Part shown: piece by piece, positions 33,100 through 41,204 of the stretch
Layout: every line of letters starts with the position of its first letter
Numbering within the stretch: position 1 is the stretch's first letter
Source of the DNA: Rectinema sp003452735
GTDB taxonomy: Bacteria; Spirochaetota; Spirochaetia; Treponematales; Rectinemataceae
NCBI GenBank assembly: GCA_035415815.1
Contig: DAOOGR010000008.1
Coordinates: 1 to 47,405 of the forward strand
DNA: 47,405 nucleotides
Direction: 5' to 3'
Made by a program: the position numbers and the translations under genes
The notes under the pieces: generated by a model
The model's input: the letters and a program-made list of their open reading frames with translations, nothing else
Databases searched by the model: none
What the model was told of the DNA's origin: nothing

Positions 33100-34179
33100 C
33101 TAGCGTTCTTCAGCTATTAGTGCCTGCTCTCTATCCCATGCTATCAGTGCATCAAGCAATTCATCTAGATCACCTTCCATGATGAGGTCTAGTTTATATA
33201 GAGTCAAATCTATCCTATGGTCGGTCAAGCGATTCTGAGGAAAATTGTAGGTCCTGATACGCTCGGAACGGTCTCCGGTTCCAACTTGGTTTCGTCGCTC
33301 CGCGGAACGCTCTGCTTGGCGTTTATCATCTTCGATCTCGAAAAGCCTTGCCCTGAGGATTCTCATGGCCTTTGCCTTATTCTTTATTTGGCTCTTCTCA
33401 TCTTGGCAGTGAACAACAATGCCGCTTGGAATATGTGTAATGCGCACAGCGGAGTCGGTTGTATTGACACTTTGGCCACCAGGACCGGAGGACCGCATTA
33501 CATCGATGCGCAGATCTTCTGGCCTTATCTCTATCTCTGTCTCTTCCATTTCAGGCAATACCGCAACTGTCACCGTGCTGGTGTGGATTCTGCCCGAACC
33601 TTCAGTGACCGGCACACGCTGCACCCTATGAACTCCGGATTCCAGGCGTAATCTCTCGTAAACTGAATCCCCAGAAATAGAAAAGATTATTTCCTTGATT
33701 CCGCCTAGCTCTGTGTTGTTCGAACTCATGATCTCGACATTCCACTCTCTGCTGTCGGCATAGCGGCTATACATCCTATATAGGTCAGCAGCAAAAAGAG
33801 CAGCCTCTTCTCCTCCAGTACCTGCTCGTATCTCCATGATGACCGATTTGTCGGCCATGGGGTCTCGTGGCGCAAGAAGAGCCTCGAGCCGCTCTTCGGC
33901 AAGAGCAGATTGATTCCTCAACTGATCGAGCTCTTCCTCAGCAAGCTCTCTCAATTCCTCGTCCTTTGTTTCCTGAATTAGTTCTTCTGTCTCATGCATC
34001 GAAGAGCAAAGCCTTTGCGTCTCATCGAATGCATCGAGAATTTCTGAAATTCTTGATCTCTCCTTCATAAGATCGCGATAATTCTTCTGATCCCGAAGTA
34101 CATCCGGTTTCGAAACGAGATCATCTATTTCCGCGAGACGCTCTCGCAGTTGCTCCATGTGTTCTATGTATTCTGTCAC
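33100..34179 (-). CDS. prfA: Peptide chain release factor 1
   Basis: RF1 releases peptides at UAA and UAG codons. The 359-residue protein has the GGQ loop SSGPGGQSVNTTDSAVR (near 227), the RAGTGGEEAALFA segment, the RVPVTEGSGR loop and the C-terminal NFPQNRLTDHRI. The start is GTG 34179 with no Shine-Dalgarno; TACCAT ends 6 nt before it with TTGAAG 18 nt further up. An internal ATG seven codons in would shorten the usual N-terminus. Divergent from serS. Confidence 0.95.
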   Translation of the reverse strand: MTEYIEHMEQLRERLAEIDDLVSKPDVLRDQKNYRDLMKERSRISEILDAFDETQRLCSSMHETEELIQETKDEELRELAEEELDQLRNQSALAEERLEALLAPRDPMADKSVIMEIRAGTGGEEAALFAADLYRMYSRYADSREWNVEIMSSNNTELGGIKEIIFSISGDSVYERLRLESGVHRVQRVPVTEGSGRIHTSTVTVAVLPEMEETEIEIRPEDLRIDVMRSSGPGGQSVNTTDSAVRITHIPSGIVVHCQDEKSQIKNKAKAMRILRARLFEIEDDKRQAERSAERRNQVGTGDRSERIRTYNFPQNRLTDHRIDLTLYKLDLIMEGDLDELLDALIAWDREQALIAEER

Positions 34180-34185
34180 GACTTA

Positions 34186-34215
34186 ATGGTATCCTGTTTT
34201 TGGTCTGAGCTTCAA
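34186..34215 (-). promoter_or_regulatory. Putative leaderless promoter of prfA
   Basis: Minus strand TTGAAG (34210-34215), 18 nt, TACCAT (34186-34191), 6 nt, then GTG 34179. Confidence 0.5.
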
Positions 34216-34222
34216 CTCCTGC

Positions 34223-34251
34223 TTGCGCGTTGTTGTTCATCTGGATAGTAT
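34223..34251 (+). promoter_or_regulatory. Putative leaderless promoter of serS
   Basis: TTGCGC (34223-34228), 17 nt, TAGTAT (34246-34251), 6 nt, then ATG 34258. The same TTGCGC -35 occurs before yraN. Confidence 0.5.
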
Positions 34252-34257
34252 CTAGCC

Positions 34258-35538
34258 ATGTTAGACATACGTTTTATCAAAGATAACTTAGAGGCGGTTC
34301 GACAAAATATTCGCGACCGTTATATGGATGCCGATGTAGACCTGCTGATCTCCCTATACGATAAGAAGAATGCATTGCTCCGCGAACTCGAGGAATCCAG
34401 GCGTTGCAGAAACGAGAATGCCCAAGCCATGAAGTCAAATCTATCGAAAGAAGAACGCTCCATTCGAATAGAAGAAGGCAAAAGGCTCAAGGAGACAATA
34501 GCTCGCCTCGAAGCAGAGCTTCAGGAAGTCGAGGCAGCTTTTGCTGAAGAATTGGCCAAAATCCCCAACATGGCTCATCCTCAGGCTCCTCGAGGAAAGG
34601 AAGATAAAGACAATCTCGAAGTGAAAAGAGTCGGTTCTCCAACGCAGTTCAGTTTTCCCCCCAAGGATCATGTGGAACTCGGCCAGAGCCTCGATATACT
34701 CGACCTCGATACGGCGACGAAGGTTTCGGGGACAAAATTCTATTATTTAAAAAACGAGGGAACCATCCTCGAGCTTGCACTAGTGCGATATGCCTTGGAT
34801 ATGCTCTCAAAGCACGGCTTTACTCTTATGACAACGCCAGACATTGCCAAGACAGAGATTCTGGAGGGAATAGGCTTCAATCCACGAGGCGCTGAATCTA
34901 ATGTCTATACTCTCGAAGGTGAAGGAACTTGCCTAATAGGCACAGCTGAAATCACGCTCGCTGGTTATCATAGCGATTCTATCCTTGAAAAAGACCAGCT
35001 TCCAATCCGCTATGCAGGCCTTTCACATTGCTTTAGGCGTGAGGCTGGCGCCGCAGGGCAGTTCTCGAAGGGTCTATACCGTGTACACCAGTTCACAAAG
35101 GTAGAAATGTTTGTCTACTGCCTACCAGAGGAATCCGAGGCAATACATGAAGAGCTCCGCTCGATTGAAGAGGAGATTTTTTCGAGCCTCGATATTCCAT
35201 TCAGAGTTGTCGAAACCTGCACAGGAGATCTTGGAGCCCCAGCCTATCGCAAGTGGGATTTGGAAGCCTGGATGCCAGGAAGAAATAATGGCGAATGGGG
35301 AGAAATAACATCGACCTCAAATTGTACTGATTATCAAGCTAGAAGACTCAATGTTCGCTATAGAGACAAGGATGGCAAAAATCGCTTTGTGCACATGCTA
35401 AATGGTACAGCCATTGCCTGTTCTCGCGCCATTATCGCTATTCTCGAGAATCATCAGCAAGCCGATGGCTCTGTAAGGATACCTAAAGCCTTAGTACCAT
35501 ACTGCGGATTCGATCTGATTCAGCCCCATCACGTTTGA
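34258..35538 (+). CDS. serS: Seryl-tRNA synthetase
   Basis: SerS charges tRNA-Ser and supplies Ser-tRNA for selenocysteine if that pathway is present. At 426 residues it has the N-terminal coiled-coil tRNA-binding arm (about 30-105), then class II motifs: motif 2 in SHCFRREAGAAG and motif 3 in LNGTAIACSRAIIAILEN, with TGDLGAPAYRKWDLEAWMP between. No Shine-Dalgarno is seen; TAGTAT ends 6 nt before ATG. Divergent from prfA. Confidence 0.97.
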   Translation: MLDIRFIKDNLEAVRQNIRDRYMDADVDLLISLYDKKNALLRELEESRRCRNENAQAMKSNLSKEERSIRIEEGKRLKETIARLEAELQEVEAAFAEELAKIPNMAHPQAPRGKEDKDNLEVKRVGSPTQFSFPPKDHVELGQSLDILDLDTATKVSGTKFYYLKNEGTILELALVRYALDMLSKHGFTLMTTPDIAKTEILEGIGFNPRGAESNVYTLEGEGTCLIGTAEITLAGYHSDSILEKDQLPIRYAGLSHCFRREAGAAGQFSKGLYRVHQFTKVEMFVYCLPEESEAIHEELRSIEEEIFSSLDIPFRVVETCTGDLGAPAYRKWDLEAWMPGRNNGEWGEITSTSNCTDYQARRLNVRYRDKDGKNRFVHMLNGTAIACSRAIIAILENHQQADGSVRIPKALVPYCGFDLIQPHHV

Positions 35539-35609
35539 GGCAGGCATAGCGCTTAAGACATCTGAGGGGCATTGAGGGCATCGAAAAGCATATAGTATAT
35601 TTTGGTTAC

Positions 35610-36089
35610 CTAAGGCAAATTAGGCGAAAAAATCATCGGCTTGCGCCACGGCTGCTGGGTGCCAGGATTCTCCCAACGGATTCTACGTCTTATTTCCAGT
35701 TTACCCGAAGGTGACTGCACACAAACCGCAAAAAAACCGCTCCCAATATAGATTAGCTTTTCATCTGGTGCGAGATTCTCTTCCTTGGAAAGGATTTCAA
35801 TTGCACAATCGAAATGTATGGGTTCGCCGTCTTCCCTTGAAGCTATCGCACCTGCAAAATCAAAGATAGGCTTACCGCAGACTCTACATATCTTGGGTTC
35901 TTGTCTTGGGCTCTCTGCCGATGGTTTCCCCGCTCTAACATTATTCTCTTGAGCATGGTCTACCATCTTTTGTGCGGCGGCATGGGCCGATCGACGCTTT
36001 CTAAAATGCTGTTCCCCAATTTTTTTTTCTGGCTTTCCGTGTCTAAGTGAAGTGTTCGGACGCTTATTTGATTTTGGTTCGGAGTTCAT
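35610..36089 (-). CDS. Hypothetical protein with CxxC-HxxC zinc-binding motif
   Basis: I do not recognise this 159-residue protein. The first 65 residues are basic and probably disordered, rich in Lys, Arg and His. A compact domain follows with Cys 68, Cys 71, His 92 and Cys 95, a treble-clef or LIM-like ligand set around KPIFDFAGAIASREDGEPIHFDC. The C-terminal beta-rich part ends in IRRRIRWENPG. It may bind nucleic acid through its basic tail. The ATG overlaps the preceding small gene as ATGA, which places it in the yraN group. Confidence 0.68.
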   Translation of the reverse strand: MNSEPKSNKRPNTSLRHGKPEKKIGEQHFRKRRSAHAAAQKMVDHAQENNVRAGKPSAESPRQEPKICRVCGKPIFDFAGAIASREDGEPIHFDCAIEILSKEENLAPDEKLIYIGSGFFAVCVQSPSGKLEIRRRIRWENPGTQQPWRKPMIFSPNLP

Positions 36090-36307
36090 TTCGATTTATT
36101 CCTTATTGTATTTGATACCATTTCTGCAATAGAAGCAATCGCCCCATCCAAATAGTCGATATCCACAAGCTTATGCTTGATCTCATAAAGCCTTTTCCAG
36201 TTTGTGGCCTTCATCTCTTCGGTAATGTCGTAGTCTGAATACAATAAATCATCTGGAGTAGAACCAGCCCATGCTGGAATATCTCTAGAAACCTTTTTTT
36301 GCTTCAT
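36086..36307 (-). CDS. Small hypothetical protein
   Basis: At 73 residues from ATG 36307, this is an acidic-to-neutral, probably helical protein with no recognised domain (DDLLYSDYDITEEMKATNWKRLYEIK, split here only for description by its Asp-rich start and Trp-Lys-Arg core). GGAAG lies 6 nt before ATG 36307; ATG 36313 and GTG 36328 are alternatives. It overlaps the end of yraN by 23 nt and its stop overlaps the next start as ATGA. The tight packing supports a real gene. Confidence 0.6.
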   Translation of the reverse strand: MKQKKVSRDIPAWAGSTPDDLLYSDYDITEEMKATNWKRLYEIKHKLVDIDYLDGAIASIAEMVSNTIRNKSK

Positions 36308-36689
36308 CTCCATCTTCCGAAAATGCACCTTCTATGTGCCTCAGACAGGCATTCTCTTGTATCAGCATAACATCAAATCGAATGTGATACCGTTTATATT
36401 TTCGATTAATAACGAGAAATAGTTTAGAGGTTTCTATAATAGAAGTGCGCTTTTTAATTCCTATGACATGTTCGAGATCGCGCTTAGTGATTCGGTTTGC
36501 GGATTTGACTTCGACAAAAGATAGAATATTTTCGCGAACCGCTACAATGTCGATTTCCCCTCGCCTACTGCGAAAATTGCGAGCAAGTATAATCCAGCCA
36601 ATACTCTCGAGATATTGGCCTGCAATAATTTCCTCTTCTTTTCCCCTTCTTTTCTTCTTTTCGCTATCGGTTTTCAGCATAAGGACCAT
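36285..36689 (-). CDS. yraN: YraN/UPF0102 family nuclease-like protein
   Basis: This 134-residue endonuclease-fold protein has the family motifs GEIDIVA and FVEVKSA, where Asp, Glu and Lys form the usual metal-dependent nuclease core. A preceding GWIILARNFRSRRG segment is also typical. Its biological role is unsettled. ATG 36689 is chosen because TTGCGC-17-GTATAT-6 precedes it; a GTG at 36695 and ATG at 36680 are alternatives. It lies after the rplS terminator, so it needs its own promoter, and heads a small operon with two hypothetical genes. Confidence 0.86.
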   Translation of the reverse strand: MVLMLKTDSEKKKRRGKEEEIIAGQYLESIGWIILARNFRSRRGEIDIVAVRENILSFVEVKSANRITKRDLEHVIGIKKRTSIIETSKLFLVINRKYKRYHIRFDVMLIQENACLRHIEGAFSEDGDEAKKGF

Positions 36690-36695
36690 GTTCAC

Positions 36696-36724
36696 ATATA
36701 CGCTCTTATCTTTAATTCGCGCAA
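36696..36724 (-). promoter_or_regulatory. Putative leaderless promoter of yraN
   Basis: Minus strand TTGCGC (36719-36724), 17 nt, GTATAT (36696-36701), 6 nt, then ATG 36689. The -10 match is weak, but a promoter is expected here downstream of the terminator. Confidence 0.4.
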
Positions 36725-36772
36725 AAATGGACTCCTCGCTTCAAAACTGTTTGGAAAGATCTTGCTTTTTAC

Positions 36773-36806
36773 AAAAAAAGCTGCCAAGGCTTAGACTCTG
36801 GCAGCT
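36773..36806 (-). terminator. Rho-independent terminator after rplS
   Basis: AGCTGCCA (36779-36786) pairs perfectly with TGGCAGCT (36799-36806) across a 12-nt loop. On the minus strand the hairpin is followed by seven T. It ends the rpsP-KH-rimM-trmD-rplS transcript about 30 nt after the rplS stop. Confidence 0.9.
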
Positions 36807-36837
36807 CGATATTCAACCACTCTGAAGTTAAAAACTA

Positions 36838-37209
36838 TTATGCTTCCTGCTTCTGGCTCTTGCGACCTCCAACAAGAGTCTTGACTTTCGACTTCTTACC
36901 TACCTTGCTGCGAATATAATAGAGTTTAGCGCGGCGCACTTTTCCAGCCTTTATTATCTCCACTTTTTCGACACGAGGTGAATTGAAAGGAAATACACGC
37001 TCCACGCCTACACCATACGAATTCTTTCTCACCGTAAAGGTCTTCCCTATCCCTGCGTTCTTAATCGCTATGACAAGCCCTTCATAGGCTTGAACTCGCT
37101 CAGTCTTGCCTTCTACAATTTTAAAGCTTACACGGACGGTATCTCCGACCCTGAAATCAGACAGGTCTGTTCGAATCTGTTCCGCTTGAATCTGCTGTAT
37201 GAGGTCCAT
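36838..37209 (-). CDS. rplS: 50S ribosomal protein L19
   Basis: L19 sits at the 30S-50S interface. At 123 residues it has FRVGDTVRV, a RVQAYEGLVIA segment, FTVRKNSYGVGVERVFPFNSP and VRRAKLYYIRSKVGKKSKVK, all diagnostic. GGGGGAGGAC gives a strong ribosome-binding site inside the end of trmD, because the start overlaps trmD by 53 nt. It is the last gene of the rpsP operon. Confidence 0.98.
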   Translation of the reverse strand: MDLIQQIQAEQIRTDLSDFRVGDTVRVSFKIVEGKTERVQAYEGLVIAIKNAGIGKTFTVRKNSYGVGVERVFPFNSPRVEKVEIIKAGKVRRAKLYYIRSKVGKKSKVKTLVGGRKSQKQEA

Positions 37210-37936
37210 GTCCTCCCCCTTCGTCTATCACTTCTTTTAACAATCTGCCTAATTCACTGGTCAGATCGATATTTTGCAAAAGCTCTGGTCTGTATACGAG
37301 CGTTTTTATAAGGCTCGCTTTGAGTCGCCATCGCTCTATCGCTGCATGGTCTCCACTCACCAATACTTCTGGGACAAATAAATTATCATATTTGGCAGGC
37401 CTTGTATACTGGGGATACTCTAGAAGGCCTTTTGAAAAACTCTCTTCCGAAAGAGAGTCACCTGAAATAACACCGGGTATAAGGCGATACACCGCATCGA
37501 TCACAACCATCGCCGCTATCTCTCCACTCGAAAGCACATAATCCCCAATAGAAACCACATCCGTAATTCTTGTATCGATTATTCGCTGATCTATTCCTTC
37601 ATATCGGCCACAAAGAAATATAAGATTTTCCTCGCGGGCAAAATCCAGCGCCATCGCCTGATTGAAAAGCCTACCGGACGGGGTAACATAGATTGTCCTC
37701 AGTTCTGGAGACCCCGCCGCTGCAAGAGCCCTATCTAAAGGCTCTGGCTTCATCAGCATGCCTGGGCCACCTCCAAATACCTCATCGTCACATTTACGAT
37801 GGCGATCAAAAGCATAGTCCCTTATATTGACAAGCTCATAAGATATGAGCCCCTTAGCTACAGCGCGTTTCATTATGGAAGCAGAAAAATAAGCTTCAAG
37901 AATCTCTGGAAATAGCGAAAGCAGCTTGATTCTCAT
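37157..37936 (-). CDS. trmD: tRNA (guanine-37-N1)-methyltransferase
   Basis: TrmD makes m1G37, which prevents frameshifting. At 259 residues it has MRIKLLSLFPE, the FGGGPGMLMKPEPL loop, LCGRYEGIDQRI and SIGDYVLSSGE of the trefoil-knot SAM site. ATG 37936 overlaps the rimM stop as ATGA; ATG 37948 is an alternative. The C-terminal tail (Gly-, His- and Asp-rich, about 17 residues) is encoded entirely within the 53-nt overlap with rplS, so it looks like a late extension. Confidence 0.97.
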   Translation of the reverse strand: MRIKLLSLFPEILEAYFSASIMKRAVAKGLISYELVNIRDYAFDRHRKCDDEVFGGGPGMLMKPEPLDRALAAAGSPELRTIYVTPSGRLFNQAMALDFAREENLIFLCGRYEGIDQRIIDTRITDVVSIGDYVLSSGEIAAMVVIDAVYRLIPGVISGDSLSEESFSKGLLEYPQYTRPAKYDNLFVPEVLVSGDHAAIERWRLKASLIKTLVYRPELLQNIDLTSELGRLLKEVIDEGGGHGPHTADSSGTDSNRPV

Positions 37937-38460
37937 TCCAGAATCCATGGGCTAATAATCTCGAGTTCGCCCTTCTCTTCGTCGATTTTGCCGACGAATT
38001 CCTTTCGGAAGGGGACAAGGATTCTTTCTTCTAGATCTCTCTGAATTTCCAAGAGATCGCTTTCTGCTCCCTCGATAACTGCAGTGATCATCCCAACATT
38101 CGCTCCGTCGGCTATTACTGTCATTCCAACAAGATCCGCGATATAGTATTCTCCAGATTTTTTGGGACTGGCCTCAGACCTCGGCAGAAAGATATCCCGT
38201 CCGACTAACTGGCGAGCTTTTTCGGGCGTTTCAAATCCCTCGAATACTATGCTTACCCCCCAGCTTGCCTTTAATAAACGCAAAACTCTTATGGGCTTGG
38301 CATCTTTCAATCCTTCTCTACCGCCCAAAAAGAATTCTTGAGCACCTTCGATGTGCGAATACTCTCCCGAATAGCTGAATAATCTGAGCTCACCTGCCAG
38401 ACCCCTTACGGCACCGAGCCTTGCCACAGCGAGATATTCTGGTTTTTGCCTATCATGCAT
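37933..38460 (-). CDS. rimM: 16S rRNA processing protein RimM
   Basis: RimM helps assemble the 30S head domain with S19. At 175 residues it has an N-terminal barrel (VARLGAVRGLAGELRLFSYS) and a C-terminal PRC barrel (YYIADLVGMTV, RILVPFRKEFV). It is 15 nt after the KH gene and coupled to trmD by ATGA. The order matches many bacterial rpsP operons. Confidence 0.94.
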   Translation of the reverse strand: MHDRQKPEYLAVARLGAVRGLAGELRLFSYSGEYSHIEGAQEFFLGGREGLKDAKPIRVLRLLKASWGVSIVFEGFETPEKARQLVGRDIFLPRSEASPKKSGEYYIADLVGMTVIADGANVGMITAVIEGAESDLLEIQRDLEERILVPFRKEFVGKIDEEKGELEIISPWILE

Positions 38461-38475
38461 AATGAAAAATCAAAC

Positions 38476-38727
38476 TCAGTCAAGAATCTCCAAGATCACA
38501 CGTTTTGACTTGGATGATGCAGAAGCAGAAAGAATAGTCCGAATCGCACGAGCGATTCTGCCATTTTTTCCTATGACCTTGCCTATGTCGCTCTCTGCAA
38601 CCCTTAGCTCGAGAATTGTCGATTTCTCTCCCTCTACTACCTTGATATCGACGGATTCAGGATGATCGACTAGTGATTTAACAATATATTCAACAAGATC
38701 GCGTTCCATAGTGTTCTCGCTGCTCAT
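38476..38727 (-). CDS. khpA: KH-domain RNA-binding protein
   Basis: This 83-residue protein consists of one KH domain with the GKNGR RNA-contact loop in VIGKNGRIARAIRTIL. KhpA-type proteins bind RNA, often with the Jag/KhpB partner, and their gene is typically next to rpsP. The ATG overlaps the rpsP stop as ATGA. Confidence 0.93.
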   Translation of the reverse strand: MSSENTMERDLVEYIVKSLVDHPESVDIKVVEGEKSTILELRVAESDIGKVIGKNGRIARAIRTILSASASSKSKRVILEILD

Positions 38728-38975
38728 TTTAGCTGGATGCCTTTTTTATTCAAAAGAGAACGCACAGTGTCCGAGGGTTGGGCACCTTTTGCAAGCCACT
38801 CTCTTACTTTGGCTTCATTTATGCTTATCTGCTTGTCCTCTGCTTCTATTGGATGATAGTATCCAATCTCATCAATAGTCTTGGAATCGCGAGCCGAGCG
38901 GGAATCCATGACGACAATACGATAATATGGTCTGGCCTTGGCACCAAACCTTTTGAGCCTGATACGTACGCTCAC
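38724..38975 (-). CDS. rpsP: 30S ribosomal protein S16
   Basis: The 83-residue protein starts VRIRLKRFGAKARPYYRIVVMDSRSARD, diagnostic of S16, and ends in the usual WLAKGAQPSDTVRSLL. It begins at GTG with AGGAGG 6 nt upstream. It heads the operon KH-rimM-trmD-rplS and has a strong divergent promoter. Confidence 0.98.
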   Translation of the reverse strand: MSVRIRLKRFGAKARPYYRIVVMDSRSARDSKTIDEIGYYHPIEAEDKQISINEAKVREWLAKGAQPSDTVRSLLNKKGIQLK

Positions 38976-39072
38976 ACTAATCCTCCTGCATACAAAAAAT
39001 GCAAAGTGGGCTTCGCCTTATCCGCACATCCGTTCCTTAACAAAGCCCGATCTATGGAACATGTGCGGGAAA

Positions 39073-39102
39073 GTTATATCCTATCAATGGCCAAATAGTC
39101 AA
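39073..39102 (-). promoter_or_regulatory. Promoter of the rpsP operon
   Basis: Minus strand TTGACT (39097-39102), 18 nt, TATAAC (39073-39078). The leader is about 90 nt. Its -35 is part of a perfect inverted repeat shared with the divergent promoter. Confidence 0.68.
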
Positions 39103-39111
39103 CGCGGCAGC

Positions 39112-39140
39112 TTGACTATTTTCAATTTTACATTTATGGT
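39112..39140 (+). promoter_or_regulatory. Promoter of the second acyl-CoA synthetase
   Basis: TTGACT (39112-39117), 17 nt, TATGGT (39135-39140). A conventional leader with GGAGGG before ATG follows, so this gene is not leaderless. Confidence 0.58.
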
Positions 39141-39176
39141 AATAATGTCAAAATAGTTGGATGGAGGGTTTTAGCA

Positions 39177-41126
39177 ATGGCAAATACAATCCCTCAGATG
39201 TACATTGAAATCGCTCAAAGACAGCCCAATGTCCCAGTACAGCTTTCTAAAGATGCGCAAGGCGATTTTCAACCTATAACTTATGGTGAACTCCTCAAGG
39301 AAATCAGCATATTTGCGCTTGGGCTAGGTGATTTTGGCATTAAAAGAGGAGACAATATAGGTTTTATTTCAGATAACCGAAAAGAATGGCTTCTTGCGGA
39401 CCTCGCTATGCTCGGAATTGGGGCCGTCGATGTTCCGCGTGGCTGCGATGCAACAGCCCAGGAAATAGCATATATTCTAAGCTGGAGCGAATGTTCGACC
39501 ACCATTCTTGAAAACGAACGCCAACTAAAAAAAATCCTCGATGTCAAACAAGGCCGCATTTCTTTCAACTCAATGTCGCTTATAGAAGCTCCTTATGCCA
39601 ATCTGCGGTCCATAATCTTAATCGATCCACCATCATCGCAAATTGCCGAAGAAGCAAGGCAGGCAGGGCTCACTATTTCTATATTCTCTGAAATCATGGA
39701 GAAAGGCCTATCACTCTATAAGAATGATCCAGATTTCTATCAAAAAGAGGCTCAAAAAGGCACAAGAGCTGATCTTGCTACCATAATCTACACTTCTGGT
39801 ACCACGGGTGAACCAAAAGGCGTCATGCTTAGCCATGGTAATTTTCTCCACCAAACCGAATACTTCCCGTATTTGCTTGAAGTTAATAGTGGCGAGGTGT
39901 TTCTTTCGGTGCTTCCAATTTGGCACTCATTCGAGCGAGCTGTCCAATACATTCTTCTACAAGCCGGATGCACAATTGCTTATTCCAAGCCTATAGGCTC
40001 GATTCTTATGGAAGATATGGAGGTAGTGCAGCCCCACTGGTTTTCAACCGTTCCTCGCATCTGGGAATCCGTAAAGGATGGAGTGGACAAGACAATCCGC
40101 CAGAGTGGAGGACTCACCAAGTCTATGTTCTCGATGTTCGTAGGCATTGGAAAGGCACATGCATATTTCAAGAATATGCTTTACGACCAGCTGCCAAAAT
40201 TCTCTCCTAGATCGCGATTTGTCGATATTTCTATATCAATAATTCCCTTCGCGCTCCTTACCCCTTTGCGCGCTTTAGGCGATGCGCTTGTGTTTAAAAA
40301 AATCAAGGAGAAGCTTGGAAAGCGTTTCATTGCAGGCGTTTCTGGCGGAGGAGCCTTGCCGCCTTCAGTCGATCACTTTTTTGAAGCTATCGGAATTTTA
40401 ATACTCGAAGGATATGGCCTGACTGAAACTGCACCAGTAATAAGCGTAAGGTTGAGAAATCATCCAGTAACAGGCACAGTAGGTCCAGTACACCGAGGAA
40501 CAGAGGTTCGCATTGTAGATGAGCGAGGGAATGTGCTTCCTGCAGGGCAAAAGGGCGTTATTCATGTCCGCGGTCCTCAAGTTATGCTTGGATATTACAA
40601 GAGGCCCGACCTCACTGAAAAAGTGCTCTCCAAGGATGGCTGGTTGGACACTGGTGATCTCGGTATGTTCACTATCCATGGTGAGCTTAAGATAATCGGC
40701 CGCGTAAAAGACACGATAGTATTGCGTGGAGGGGAAAATATCGAGCCTTTGCCAATAGAACAGAGATTGTGCGAGAGCCCATATATTCAGCAAGCTGCAG
40801 TAGTTGGCCAAGACCAAAGATATCTAGCAGCTCTCATCGTACCAAACCAGGAGGTCCTTACCGCTTGGGCAGAAGAGAACGATATTCCATTCAACGATTA
40901 TCCGTCGCTATTGGAACAGCCCGAAGTAAAAGAACTCATCAATAGCGAGATAAACAGCTATATCAGCATAAAGAATGGATTTAAGCCTTTCGAGCGCATA
41001 TATCACTTTGCTCTTTTGCCTTCTCCTTTCGAGGAGGGGCGCGAATTGTCGGCAAAACTCGACTTAAAGCGCCATGTGATCAATGAGCTATATGCGGATC
41101 AGATAAGACAACTCTTTGAAGAATGA
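39177..41126 (+). CDS. Long-chain fatty acid-CoA ligase
   Basis: This 649-residue adenylate-forming enzyme is of the long FadD/ACSL type. The P-loop is YTSGTTGEPKGVMLSHGN (about 203), with LPIWHSFERAVQY, SGGGALPP, EGYGLTETAPV and GWLDTGDLG, then GRVKDTIVLRGGENIEP in the C-terminal lid. The family activates long-chain fatty acids for lipid synthesis. The protein begins after GGAGGG. It shares only the general fold motifs with the 17897 gene, which is shorter and lacks this gene's C-terminal region, so they are likely different in substrate. Confidence 0.93.
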   Translation: MANTIPQMYIEIAQRQPNVPVQLSKDAQGDFQPITYGELLKEISIFALGLGDFGIKRGDNIGFISDNRKEWLLADLAMLGIGAVDVPRGCDATAQEIAYILSWSECSTTILENERQLKKILDVKQGRISFNSMSLIEAPYANLRSIILIDPPSSQIAEEARQAGLTISIFSEIMEKGLSLYKNDPDFYQKEAQKGTRADLATIIYTSGTTGEPKGVMLSHGNFLHQTEYFPYLLEVNSGEVFLSVLPIWHSFERAVQYILLQAGCTIAYSKPIGSILMEDMEVVQPHWFSTVPRIWESVKDGVDKTIRQSGGLTKSMFSMFVGIGKAHAYFKNMLYDQLPKFSPRSRFVDISISIIPFALLTPLRALGDALVFKKIKEKLGKRFIAGVSGGGALPPSVDHFFEAIGILILEGYGLTETAPVISVRLRNHPVTGTVGPVHRGTEVRIVDERGNVLPAGQKGVIHVRGPQVMLGYYKRPDLTEKVLSKDGWLDTGDLGMFTIHGELKIIGRVKDTIVLRGGENIEPLPIEQRLCESPYIQQAAVVGQDQRYLAALIVPNQEVLTAWAEENDIPFNDYPSLLEQPEVKELINSEINSYISIKNGFKPFERIYHFALLPSPFEEGRELSAKLDLKRHVINELYADQIRQLFEE

Positions 41127-41204
41127 TTATTTATAGATGAGGAAATTAGTTATAAGAGTTATTTTGCAATAATTCTTCTGATAGTAGCCCAAAGAACAAA
41201 AGAC

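Noticed and set aside
41127..41204. Weak inverted repeat GAGTTATT/AATAATTC as a terminator between convergent genes.
   Set aside because: The stem is AT-rich with a mismatch and lacks a T-tract, so it is too weak to call.
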